From Xanthobacteraceae bacterium (GTDB lineage: Bacteria > Pseudomonadota > Alphaproteobacteria > Rhizobiales > Xanthobacteraceae): a stretch of 19,224 nt of DNA. Below the pieces are notes generated by a model, which searched no databases, had not been told where the DNA came from, and saw only the letters and a program-made list of their open reading frames with translations. Shown piece by piece: positions 1 through 6,698 of the stretch. Every line of letters begins with the position of its first letter. The stretch's first letter is position 1. Both the position numbers and the translations under genes were made by a program. Location of the stretch: the NCBI GenBank assembly GCA_030037185.1, contig JASHRR010000568.1, positions 1-19,224 of the forward strand, given 5' to 3'.

Positions 1-459
1 GTGCCTGTAGCCGTAATGGTGGTGCCTATATCGGTCTCCCATGACGTAGCGTCCGTTACCGCCATACGGCCCCGGGCCGCTGGCGTTTCCGCCATACTGC
101 CCACGACCGCCGCTGATATTTCCGCCCGACGGCCCGCCGCTATACTGCCCACCGCCGCCGGCCTTTCCGCCATATTGCCCGCGGCTGCCGCTGATATTTC
201 CGCCAGACGACCCGCCGCCGCTGACCTTTCCGCCCGACGGCCCGCCGCTATACTGCCCACCCCCGCCGCTGACGTTTCCACCGGATTGCCCACCGCCACT
301 GCTGAGGTTTCCACCGGAGGGCGCACCGCCAGACGACCCGCCGCTGACCTTTCCACCCGACGGGGCACTGCTGCCGCCATGAATGGTCGACGCACTCAGC
401 GTCGAGCCGCCCATGGCAACCGCGGCCGCGGCTAATCCAATCGCTATCTTACCAAGCAT
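1..459 (-). CDS. Glycine-rich exported protein with internal repeats (3' end cut by window edge)
   Basis: A minus-strand frame is open from ATG at 459 to the window edge (153 codons, no stop), so the C-terminus is missing. The start is supported by GAGGAG 9 nt upstream. Residues 1 to about 24 form a signal peptide (MLGKIAIGLAAAAVAMGGST, then an ASA-type cleavage region). The rest is almost only Gly, Ser, Gln, Tyr and Asn, in imperfect repeats of SGG(K/N)(V/I)SGG and GQY(S/G)GG. One block recurs 111 bp (37 codons) apart. The visible end switches to a basic aromatic tail (GDRYRHHHYGYRH). Small exported proteins ending in His/Tyr/Arg-rich tails are common in Hyphomicrobiales and generally have no assigned function; a surface or matrix role is a guess. 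The plus-strand frame over the same DNA is an Ala/Arg/Pro-rich shadow. Confidence 0.75.
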   Translation of the reverse strand, partial: MLGKIAIGLAAAAVAMGGSTLSASTIHGGSSAPSGGKVSGGSSGGAPSGGNLSSGGGQSGGNVSGGGGQYSGGPSGGKVSGGGSSGGNISGSRGQYGGKAGGGGQYSGGPSGGNISGGRGQYGGNASGPGPYGGNGRYVMGDRYRHHHYGYRH

Positions 460-1049
460 GATGCTCAACTCCTCGCACTCTGAGCACCCCAGCCTTTTGT
501 GAATCAAACTCAGCGATTGTGATTGGGTTGCAGTGCGTCGATCCCCCTTGAGGAACCCGGCATGGTCGCGAGCGTTCTTACTGAGGAGATCATCGGGCTT
601 GGGGCTGAAGAGGCAGCGGCGAAGAGCCAAAACCTATCAGTGGCCTGGTCGCTATGGCTTGGCGAGCCAGTGCTCCAACGTCCCAAACGCTCATGCCTAT
701 GCCGGAACTATCGATTATCTTTGGTTTGGTACTCGTCTGGGGCGTATTTTGTGCAGTATTTCCCAGATCACAATATGAGCCAGCCCCCGGTACCGACGCG
801 GTCACGGGAACTGGTCCCGGTGCTGGAGCGGGTGCGGGCACAGGAACCGGCGGGTAATCACAGCCGCGTTTGGGTGCCATTGCCGGCGACGTGAAAGAAA
901 CCCGCACAACGATTCAAGCCCAGGCACGTAGCCCCGAAGACCAGTCCGATGATCTCTCCGGCCGCGCCCCGGTTCTGCGCCGACGGCCATCTGACTCTGC
1001 CGGCGGACGGACAGCGCCCCCTTTTTTATAAAATTTTTAATACAAGAAA
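460..1049. other. Gene-poor stretch between exported protein and GNAT pseudogene
   Basis: No long frame here has both a ribosome site and recognisable protein character. The first ~70 bp must hold the promoter and leader of the minus-strand glycine-rich gene, but no clear -35/-10 pair was found. The only candidate gene is the 54-codon frame at 693-857, listed separately. Overlapping frames on both strands are rich in Arg/Pro or Gly/Ala, as expected for shadows in GC-rich DNA. Confidence 0.5.
693..857 (+). CDS. Possible tiny membrane peptide (54 aa)
   Basis: A 54-codon frame starts at ATG 693. The N-terminus (residues 5-24, ELSIIFGLVLVWGVFCAVFP) would make one transmembrane helix or an uncleaved signal. 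The tail is low-complexity (GTGPGAGAGAGTGTGG) and ends at TAA/TAG-type stop 855-857. No good ribosome-binding site precedes either ATG at 693 or 699. The hydrophobic-then-glycine layout looks protein-like, but the frame lies in decayed surroundings and could be chance. Function unknown. Confidence 0.2.
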   Translation: MPMPELSIIFGLVLVWGVFCAVFPRSQYEPAPGTDAVTGTGPGAGAGAGTGTGG

Positions 1050-1526
1050 TCAGCGATTCCGTCCTGCCAGGGGCTTCGACATAGTAACTCCCACTGGTGC
1101 CAAATTTGCCGGCCACAGGTCCATCTTCAACGTAACCATTGGAGTTGTAAAAAGCGACGCGCGGTCTCGGTGCTGGTGAGCGTGCAGCGCGCATTTCCTC
1201 GTTCGAACGCCCGCGCTTCAAGCGCACCAAGCAGGGCCCGACTTGCACCGGGAAACCTTGCATCCGGTGAGACGTAGTTCAGGATTATCTCCCCAGCATT
1301 GGTGACCGAACCCACCGCAAGAACTCGAGCCGTGTTCGACCGCCACAAGCAGAGAATTGTCGAGCCGGGCTATCCACGAGGTGACGTTCTCAGCGGTCTT
1401 GTTCCTGAGCCATCACACCAAAATCGTCGGATCGTTCCCGCGATCCGCGACGCATAGCTCGATCTAGCGCCGTGTGACTTGGCAAGCAGCTGGCGCGTCC
1501 TCTGCCACGGCGTCCCTGATTTCCAT
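1050..1526 (-). pseudogene. Decayed GNAT-family N-acetyltransferase
   Basis: Joining three minus-strand frames rebuilds a GNAT protein of normal length (about 155 residues). It starts at ATG 1526 (MEIRDAVAEDAPAACQVTRR), passes an in-frame TAG (1464-1466), continues IELCVADRGNDPTILV, hits TGA (1413-1415), and continues WLRNKTAENVTSWIARLDNS. Near 1335 the frame changes to VLAVGSVTNAGEIILNYVSP and ALLGALEARAFERGNARCTL, the GNAT core with the acetyl-CoA-binding region. A third shift falls in an A5 run (1149-1153; T5 in the gene), leading to FYNSNGYVEDGPVAGKFGTS. A last shift near 1080 restores MSKPLAGRNR and the stop at 1050-1052. Two stops and at least three shifts mean the gene is dead. Family assignment is from motif recognition; the acceptor substrate is unknown. 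Confidence 0.85.
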
Positions 1527-2097
1527 TTTTCTACGCTAGCCCTCGCCACCATTGTCCCCCCAAACCGAGAGGACCTGCCCTATCTGCCCACGAGCGGATG
1601 TCGTAGTTGGCAGGGTGTCAGAGCGGCAGGTGAAAGTTGTAGGCGGTGATGGGCGTGAACGCGCGCGGTCAGTTGATCACCGCAGTGCGTGACCCCAGCA
1701 CTCCAGTAACCGGACTTCGTGGGCACGGGCGGCTCGGGCCCCATCGACCATTTGCGGACAAAACCGACTACGCCTGAAGACGTGGCTCGCTGAAGACGTG
1801 GCCGTTCGACCCCGGTTCCTTTCCAGCCAAGATCGCGATAGGCTTGCTCGGCACCGCGGGGGCCTTTAGCTGAGACGACGGAGTTGCCGCTTGCGGCGCG
1901 CCGCACGATGCGGATCACGACCGAAGCTCGCATTGTTCTTAAACTTAAATAGGATCGCCAATCTTTACGGGTGAAGCGCGGACCGATATCCTTGCCAATT
2001 CGGGCCGCATCGTCTCGCGGCGTCGCGGCCGGCTCTCTTGCTTGAGGGAAGCTTGAGAGGGGAAGCTTGACAGCGGGTTCGACAGGAAGTGGCGTCA
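1527..2097. other. Gene-poor stretch and leader of the b561 cassette
   Basis: No recognisable gene. A 117-codon minus-strand frame (1580-1933) has no ribosome site and no familiar motif, and it may be another degraded gene. Just upstream of the cytochrome gene a 10-bp direct repeat, ggaagcttga, occurs at 2047-2056 and 2061-2070 (14-bp period). An AT-rich patch lies at about 1931-1951 in otherwise GC-rich DNA and could hold the cassette promoter, but no convincing -35/-10 pair was identified. Confidence 0.4.
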
Positions 2098-2652
2098 GTG
2101 GGCGCGAGTGACACGAAGAGCGGTTACGGCTGGATATCGATCGCGCTGCATTGGATCACGGCTTTAACCGTGGTCGCGATGCTCACCATAGGCATCATGT
2201 CGCAAGGTGCCACGATCGACCTGCATGCGCGTCTCGTGCATCTCCATACGAGCGTCGGCCTCGCCATGTACCCGCTTTTGTGGGGGCGCATTGTCTGGCG
2301 CTTCGTGGTCGGCCATCCGGGCCCACTGCCGCGCCAGGGGAGATTCTTCTTCGCCATCGGCAAGTATTTCCACTTCACCTTGCTCGCGGCGATCGCGGTG
2401 ATGCTGGTGTCGGGCCCGCTCACGGCCTGGTCGGCGGGCGACTCGATCGGCGTGTTCGGCCTCACCCTTCCGAGCCCGATGCTGCGCATGCCGCAGGCGC
2501 ACGACCTGCTGATCCACGTTCACGGCCTCACCGCATCCTTCATCTTCGCCGGATTGACCTTGCATGTGCTCGCCGTCTTCAAGCACACGGTCATCAATCG
2601 CGACGGCACCTTCGACAAAATCATGATCGCCGATCGCGGTCAGCGCCTTTAA
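2098..2652 (+). CDS. Cytochrome b561-family membrane protein
   Basis: This is a 184-residue, four-helix integral membrane protein of the bacterial cytochrome b561 family, which binds two b-type hemes and moves electrons in the inner membrane. Visible motifs are ALHW in helix 1 (H18), HLHTSVGLAMY in helix 2 (H48/H50), FHF at the start of helix 3 (H92), and AHDLLIHVHGL to LTLHVLAVFKH in helix 4 (H135, H140, H142, H156, H163), followed by the typical NRDGTFDKI tail. Length is normal. GTG 2098 is chosen because AGGAAG (2084-2089) lies 8 nt upstream; GTG 2089 is in frame but overlaps that site. It is the first gene of a six-gene plus-strand run; the next gene starts 27 nt after its stop. The redox partner is not evident. 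A membrane electron carrier feeding its neighbours is inference. Confidence 0.9.
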   Translation: MGASDTKSGYGWISIALHWITALTVVAMLTIGIMSQGATIDLHARLVHLHTSVGLAMYPLLWGRIVWRFVVGHPGPLPRQGRFFFAIGKYFHFTLLAAIAVMLVSGPLTAWSAGDSIGVFGLTLPSPMLRMPQAHDLLIHVHGLTASFIFAGLTLHVLAVFKHTVINRDGTFDKIMIADRGQRL

Positions 2653-2679
2653 CGCAGCGGTGGAGGGACCGCGGATTGC

Positions 2680-3207
2680 ATGGAACTTCTCAGGTGGCTT
2701 GAAGATACGGACATATCCGTGTGGATGCGCGAATCCGATTGGGGCATCCCCATCATGCTGTGCTTCCATGCCGTCGGCATGGGCGTCGTGGTCGGCGTCT
2801 CATTGATGTTCGGGGCCCGCGTGCTCGGCTATGCGAAGCAATTTCCGCTGGCCGGCTTCGATCCCTTGTTCCAGCTTGCATGGATCGGCTTCGCCATGAA
2901 TGCGGTCTCCGGAACGATGATGTTCGTCGGCGAGCCGCGCCGGCTCATGATGACGGCGGCCTTCCTCATCAAGATGGCCCTGATCGTCTGTGCCGGCTTC
3001 GCGCTCTGGGCGCTCTCGAAGGCACTGGAGAACGGGGCCGAGGCGCAGGGATCAAACTTCCTGCCGCGAGCGGATGGCGCGCTGGCCGCCGAGCCGCCGA
3101 TCACCCGCGCCGCGAAGGTGGCTGCCGTCCTCACTATCGTGTGCTGGCTCGGCGCCATCCTGTCGGGCCGCCTCATCGGCTACACCATCGGCCCGCCACC
3201 CCTCTGA
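2680..3207 (+). CDS. Four-helix membrane protein, DUF6644-like (copy 1)
   Basis: This 175-residue protein has predicted membrane helices at about 23-45, 62-84, 94-114 and 145-168. It is homologous to the next gene: aligned identities include H30 (FHAVGMG), R47-x-LG, IGFAMN (N74), the F-x-x-P-like turn, AFLIK (K98), and W156...GRL (163-165). The resemblance to DUF6644-type membrane proteins is from memory and no search was run. A loop at 117-142 is absent from copy 2. One invariant intramembrane His beside a b561 gene suggests heme or quinone contact, but this is inference. The start ATG lies 27 nt after the cytochrome stop; the upstream ggtggaggg sequence (about 2659-2667) may act as ribosome site. 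Likely co-transcribed. No catalytic motif seen. Confidence 0.8.
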   Translation: MELLRWLEDTDISVWMRESDWGIPIMLCFHAVGMGVVVGVSLMFGARVLGYAKQFPLAGFDPLFQLAWIGFAMNAVSGTMMFVGEPRRLMMTAAFLIKMALIVCAGFALWALSKALENGAEAQGSNFLPRADGALAAEPPITRAAKVAAVLTIVCWLGAILSGRLIGYTIGPPPL

Positions 3208-3328
3208 CCAGGATAGGTGCGCGGGCTTAGCCGCGGGAGACCCTACGAGGCCGCTGCTGAAATCATCGCTAGCTTTCGTTTCGCCCTACGCATCCTGCCT
3301 ACCGGGTTCCCAGCAATGACTGAAAGCA
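3208..3328 (+). promoter_or_regulatory. Spacer with overlapping 6-codon leader frame
   Basis: The 121-bp gap between the two paralogous membrane-protein genes ends in a near-perfect 13-bp duplication (caatgactgaaag, then caatgactgaag; 3314-3338). The first copy supplies an ATG at 3316 opening a six-codon frame whose TGA (3334-3336) runs past the real start ATG at 3329. This arrangement could couple or dampen translation of the downstream gene. It may also be a neutral slip duplication. No strong Shine-Dalgarno was seen for either ATG. Confidence 0.35.
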
Positions 3329-3829
3329 ATGACTGAAGTCGAGATCCTTCACCGCATTAAGGAGACATGGCTGGGCGAAATCGTGCGCGAGAGCACATGG
3401 TTGTTCGCAGCTGGCGAAACCCTGCACTTCATCGGCTTGTCGATGCTTTTTGGTGCGTTGCTCATTGTCGACCTCCGGCTGCTGGGATTCATGCGCAGCG
3501 TGCCGATGCGCGCAGCGCTCGCATTCCTGCCGTTCGCGATCATCGGATTCACGATCAATCTCCTGACCGGTATCGAATTCTTCGTGAACGATCCGTTCAT
3601 GTATTGGCCGAACCCGGCCTTTCGCCTTAAGATATTCCTGATCCTGGTGGCGGGACTCAATGCGCTCTTCTTCACCCTGATGGAATATCGTCGCGTGCTT
3701 GTGCTCAAGGACGGCGAAAGCACCAGCCTCTTCACCAAGGCGACCGCCGCGCTGTCCCTGACGCTGTGGCTCACCATCATGCTGCTCGGCCGGCTTCTCC
3801 CCTCCTTCGAAGGGTCGAAGGATTTTTAG
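3329..3829 (+). CDS. Four-helix membrane protein, DUF6644-like (copy 2)
   Basis: This 166-residue paralogue of the preceding gene shares the same key positions: H33 (LHFIGLS), R50 (DLRLLG), N77 (IGFTINLLTG), K101 (AFRLKIFLI), and W147...GRL (154-156). Helices fall at about 25-47, 63-85, 98-119 and 137-158. The loops differ: it carries a longer NDPFMYWPNPAF segment between helices 2 and 3 and lacks the 25-residue loop of copy 1. The start ATG 3329 lies in a small tandem duplication that also creates a six-codon upstream frame. The ancestral duplication is old, since identity is modest. Two divergent copies kept beside a b561 gene suggest a heterodimeric membrane unit; that is inference. Molecular function unknown. 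Confidence 0.8.
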   Translation: MTEVEILHRIKETWLGEIVRESTWLFAAGETLHFIGLSMLFGALLIVDLRLLGFMRSVPMRAALAFLPFAIIGFTINLLTGIEFFVNDPFMYWPNPAFRLKIFLILVAGLNALFFTLMEYRRVLVLKDGESTSLFTKATAALSLTLWLTIMLLGRLLPSFEGSKDF

Positions 3830-4043
3830 ATGACAGGTTGCAAGAAGGACCATCAGGGGTCCGCGGCGCAATGCGCAGCAGCGCATGTGCCCATGGGCCC
3901 GCACTCGGCGACCTGTCTCGTCGATTGACCATAGCAGGCTCTTCCGATAGCGTGCTCACACACCAGCCGCAGCGACGCAGGTGTCCGGCCAGCGCCGCCC
4001 GCGCGCAACGCGTCGTGACGCGTAACAAGACCGGGAGGGGACC
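3830..4043. other. 214-bp intergenic gap inside the cassette
   Basis: The gap is large enough for a second promoter for the three exported-protein genes. Two copies of the 6-bp palindrome acgcgt (4008-4013 and 4018-4023) are spaced 10 bp centre to centre, just upstream of the strong ribosome site gggagggg. No clear terminator hairpin with a T-run follows the stop at 3829. Confidence 0.3.
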
Positions 4044-4907
4044 ATGGTCGCGTGGTCACAGCACATTGCCAATATCGGCGCAGTTCTGACCGGCAGCCTG
4101 CTCTGCGGCACGCTCGCCTATGCGCAGACGCCTGCAACGCAAGCCCCAACTGCCACCGCCGAGACGCCGCGCATGCTCGACGGCAGGCCGGACCTGACTG
4201 GCATCTGGATCGCACCGCCTTTTGCCGCCATCAGCGCCAAGTTTGACCAGCAAGGTTCGGGAGAGGTCGTCATCCAGGGACGCGACGGAAGCGTCGAGAA
4301 TTTCGAAAACGACAATGCTCTGCGGCGCCTCGGCGACCGCAACAAGCCGCTCTACAAGCCGGAATACTGGGCGCAGGTGCGTGAGAACGACGCCAACGGC
4401 AACGAACTCGATCCCGAGTTCAAGTGCCGGCTCTACGGCGTGCCGCGGCTCGGCGCGCCCGCGCAGATCGTCCAGACCAAGGATCAGGTGGTTCTACTCT
4501 ATGCCGGGGGTTTTGCTGGCCAGAACACGTTCCGCGTGGTGCCGACCGACGGCCGCCCCCACAACGCGGAACGGGTCAAGCAGGAGACCTGGAAGGGCGA
4601 TCCCGTTGGTCACTGGGAAGGCGACACGCTTGTCATCGATACCATCGGCTTCACCGACGAAAGCTGGCTGCACAAGAACGGCTATTTCCACAGCTTCAAG
4701 CTCCACGTCATCGAGCGGCTGACGCGCAGCGGCAATTCGCTGCGGTGGCAAGCGACGGTCGAGGATCCCGAGGTGCTGATGGAGCCGTGGACGATGAACC
4801 CCATCGTGCGGGTGCTCGATGCCCGTCCGAACGCCTTCGTGCCGGAGGACCTTCCGTGCGAAGAGCGCGACAGCCAACATTTCAAATCGAAAGTCCGCAG
4901 CGGCTGA
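4044..4907 (+). CDS. Exported protein with GHWEGD motif (Sec signal)
   Basis: This 287-residue protein begins with a signal peptide (about 1-28, ending LAYAQ). The start ATG 4044 follows gggagggg at ideal spacing. Mature-chain motifs are DLTGIW (50-55), C128 in FKCRLYGVPR, DQVVLLY (147-153), GDPVGHWEGDTLVIDTIGF (185-203), HVIERL (221-226), MEPWT (246-250) and C272 in LPCEE. The same order of motifs, including the two cysteines (C..GVP and C-x-E), occurs in the 15502-16485 protein, so they are one family; C128-C272 may form a disulfide in the periplasm. Proteins with the VGHWEGDTLVID signature are frequent in soil Proteobacteria and Acidobacteria but lack a characterised role as far as I know. 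It is followed 24 nt later by the DUF6152-like gene, probably in one transcript. Confidence 0.8.
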   Translation: MVAWSQHIANIGAVLTGSLLCGTLAYAQTPATQAPTATAETPRMLDGRPDLTGIWIAPPFAAISAKFDQQGSGEVVIQGRDGSVENFENDNALRRLGDRNKPLYKPEYWAQVRENDANGNELDPEFKCRLYGVPRLGAPAQIVQTKDQVVLLYAGGFAGQNTFRVVPTDGRPHNAERVKQETWKGDPVGHWEGDTLVIDTIGFTDESWLHKNGYFHSFKLHVIERLTRSGNSLRWQATVEDPEVLMEPWTMNPIVRVLDARPNAFVPEDLPCEERDSQHFKSKVRSG

Positions 4908-4931
4908 AAGCCCATGACCCTGGAGAATCCC

Positions 4932-5336
4932 ATGAAACATCTGACAACCGTCCCGGCTGCGGCCGCGGTCTGCTTCATGCTCGGCATAGCGCCCGGGCAA
5001 TCGCATCATGCCGTGCAGGCGCAGTTCGACGTGAACAAGGTCGTCGAGTTGCAGGGCACGCTCGAGAGGATCGACTGGATCAACCCGCACACCTATATGC
5101 ACTTCGCCGTAAAGGAGAACGACGAGATCAAGCATTACGCAATCGAATCGCTCGGCATCCTCGGGCTGCGCCGCGTCGGCATCGACAGCAAGAGCGCTTT
5201 CAAGGTCGGCGAGCCGTTCACCTTCACGATCAACCCGAGCCGCGACGGCTCTCCGACCGGCCTTCTCGTGACCCTCGTCTTCCCGGACGGGCGCAGGTTC
5301 GAGGTCAAGACCACCGACCCGACGATCTCTCAATAG
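4932..5336 (+). CDS. DUF6152-like small exported protein
   Basis: This 134-residue protein has a signal peptide (about 1-23) ending just before HH (25-26). ATG 4932 is preferred to the in-frame ATG 4914 because GGAG (4922-4925) sits 6 nt before it and the shorter form begins MKH, a normal signal start. The mature chain shows HHAVQAQFD, VVELQGTLERIDWINPHTYM and a later IGLRRVG/GEPFTFTINPSRDGSPTG region. The HH...FD...V.L.G....W.NPH pattern is that of DUF6152-type proteins (family name from memory). These are small beta-rich periplasmic proteins, possibly metal-binding through the N-terminal HH and the NPH histidine; that is inference. It lies between two other exported-protein genes, with 68 nt to the next. 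Confidence 0.8.
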   Translation: MKHLTTVPAAAAVCFMLGIAPGQSHHAVQAQFDVNKVVELQGTLERIDWINPHTYMHFAVKENDEIKHYAIESLGILGLRRVGIDSKSAFKVGEPFTFTINPSRDGSPTGLLVTLVFPDGRRFEVKTTDPTISQ

Positions 5337-5404
5337 ACCTTCGCCACGAGGCGACGGTCGACGGCTGCCGCAGGGCGTGCCGCGGAATCGAACGAGGCTC
5401 AGCG

Positions 5405-6163
5405 ATGCGTTACCGAAAGATTTTGCTGCCTGCGTGCGTGGGCGCGCTCCTCTTCGCGTCGCAGGCCGCATCGGCACAGGCCACGGACCCGAAGAAGGTC
5501 CTGGTAGCAACGGCCAACGCGCTCGGCATGGTGCGCGGCGTCGCGCATTCACTCAATGTCGTCAACATGTTCGAGTACACTGCGAGCGGCACCCTCGCCG
5601 ATGCGGGTGGCGGCCAGGACAAGGTGAGCCGCATAACGGTCGGCTACGACTACGTGATCCCCGCAATCCGAGTCGACATCGAGAAGACCGTGCCGAACGG
5701 AGAGACCCGCCGCGAGGTCACGGTCGCAGCCGGTCCCCTCGCGTGGGATGAATCGACGCCGGGCATCTTTTCGCGGCGAACCAATGTGCCGGCGGTCGAG
5801 CGGCTGCGGCAAATCTGGATCATGCCGCACGCCGTCGTGCTCGAGGGCGCAAACGCCCCCGACAAGGTGAGGGTCGCGGAGCGTGATGGCGCGACAGAAT
5901 TGATCGTCCCCGGGCCGGATGGCAGCGAGATCCGGGCAACGCTCGATGCTAAAAACTTCCCGACCCACGTCGAGATGAATGTCGGCGCGCAGACCTACGC
6001 TGGCGATTTCGCCGATTACAAGGACTTCCAGGAATATGGTGTGATGTTCCCGAGCCGCATCTCGCAAAAGATCGATGGGGCTCCAGTCGCCGAGTTCACG
6101 GTCAGCGAGGCGCTTGCCAATCCATATCTGATCTTCCCGCCACCGAAGGAATTGAAACCATAG
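5405..6163 (+). CDS. Exported protein, possible LolA-like fold
   Basis: This 252-residue protein starts at ATG 5405, where a clear signal peptide begins (MRYRKILLPACVGALLFASQ, then AASAQA). The frame is open far upstream on paper, but that part is the antisense-like shadow of the two previous genes. The C-terminal half has the pattern of LolA/LppX-type proteins: a DFADYKDF segment, then YGVMFPSRISQK, then FTVSEALANPYLIFPPP, which resembles how those beta-sheet proteins end. That fold is inference, and no residue points to an activity. It is the last gene of the plus-strand cassette and its stop is followed at once by a 7-bp hairpin. A carrier or binding role for a hydrophobic periplasmic compound would fit, without proof. 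Confidence 0.75.
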   Translation: MRYRKILLPACVGALLFASQAASAQATDPKKVLVATANALGMVRGVAHSLNVVNMFEYTASGTLADAGGGQDKVSRITVGYDYVIPAIRVDIEKTVPNGETRREVTVAAGPLAWDESTPGIFSRRTNVPAVERLRQIWIMPHAVVLEGANAPDKVRVAERDGATELIVPGPDGSEIRATLDAKNFPTHVEMNVGAQTYAGDFADYKDFQEYGVMFPSRISQKIDGAPVAEFTVSEALANPYLIFPPPKELKP

Positions 6164-6167
6164 CGCC

Positions 6168-6184
6168 GGTCCGGCGACCGGACC
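6168..6184 (+). terminator. Hairpin directly after the cassette stop codon
   Basis: GGTCCGG (6168-6174), loop CGA, CCGGACC (6178-6184) makes a perfect 7-bp GC-rich stem four bases past the stop. No T-run follows, so it is not a classical intrinsic terminator. It may protect the mRNA end or act with Rho. A better terminator candidate lies about 300 nt downstream (6468-6502). Confidence 0.4.
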
Positions 6185-6306
6185 AGGAATCGAGCGCAAC
6201 GCCTCGGCGCGAGTCGCGATCGTCGGCGCCGAGATTACCAACCGCAGTGAAGGCGGCGGCCACGGGCGGTGCGGGGCGTTGAGCGCGCGTTTTGCTCCTC
6301 GGGCGC

Positions 6307-6330
6307 GCTACGCAGCGGCTGAAGCGTAGC
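6307..6330. repeat. Inverted repeat, 7-bp arms
   Basis: GCTACGC (6307-6313) and GCGTAGC (6324-6330) are perfect inverted copies around a 10-nt loop. It sits 11 bp before the longer hairpin at 6342-6369, in a region with five inverted repeats in about 490 bp. Confidence 0.6.
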
Positions 6331-6341
6331 CTGCCTCCTCA

Positions 6342-6369
6342 CCTATGTTTACCTTTAGGGAAACATAGG
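6342..6369. repeat. Strong hairpin, 9-bp arms plus inner pairs
   Basis: CCTATGTTT (6342-6350) pairs with AAACATAGG (6361-6369). Inside, CC pairs with GG across one A/G mismatch and the loop is TTTA, so almost all 28 nt are paired. There is no T-run on either side. It could be a protein-binding palindrome, part of a structured RNA, or a mobile-element end. Confidence 0.6.
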
Positions 6370-6467
6370 CCAAACCGAGCATCTGTTGTACTCTCGCGAT
6401 AATCCTAATAATCCTACAGAATATGGGCAGACGAACCGCGAATCGTCTATAAGCGGGCACTGGTCTT

Positions 6468-6510
6468 GGCCCCGATCGCCCTCCCAGAACTCGATCGGGG
6501 CCTCTTTGTG
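6468..6510 (+). terminator. Probable intrinsic terminator for the cassette
   Basis: GGCCCCGATCG (6468-6478) and CGATCGGGGCC (6492-6502) form a perfect 11-bp stem around a 13-nt loop, followed by TCTTTGTG. A GC-rich stem plus a moderately T-rich tail on the plus strand fits a Rho-independent terminator. The loop is long and the T-tract interrupted, so strength is uncertain. Confidence 0.5.
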
Positions 6511-6615
6511 CCTGGCCCACCATCGTGTCCGGCCCGCAACACTTCTGCGAATTCCAATGAGCTATTTTCCGCCTACGACGCGCGGTATCAACTAATGTCT
6601 CAGGGGCAGAACGTC

Positions 6616-6655
6616 GCCCCGATTTCCAGATTGCTTCGGGCAAGGAAATCGGGGC
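6616..6655. repeat. 12-bp-arm inverted repeat sharing sequence with the 6468 hairpin
   Basis: GCCCCGATTTCC (6616-6627) and GGAAATCGGGGC (6644-6655) are perfect inverted copies, loop 16 nt. The GCCCCGAT part also forms the arm of the 6468-6502 hairpin, so the two elements could pair with each other as well as with themselves. It lies about 45 bp upstream of the recognisable IS630 remnant and may have belonged to that element. Confidence 0.6.
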
Positions 6656-6698
6656 CGCTGCTCCCGCCGCCGACAGGAAACATGCGTTAGCGCAAGCA

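Noticed and set aside
90..345. Regularly spaced repeats resembling a CRISPR array
   Set aside because: Repeats are imperfect, in frame, and encode Gly/Ser motifs of an exported protein; no conserved repeat-spacer structure.
1..435. Plus-strand frame over the glycine-rich gene
   Set aside because: Composition is Ala/Arg/Pro with thymine-poor repeats, as expected for the antisense of a Gly/Ser repeat gene; no ribosome site or signal.
4424..5404. Upstream part of the long open frame that ends at 6163
   Set aside because: It overlaps two well-supported genes in another frame, is Arg-rich, and the real protein clearly begins with its signal peptide at 5405.
4494..5552. 352-codon minus-strand frame
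   Set aside because: Antisense shadow of the exported-protein genes; Arg/Asp/Val-rich composition and no family motif.
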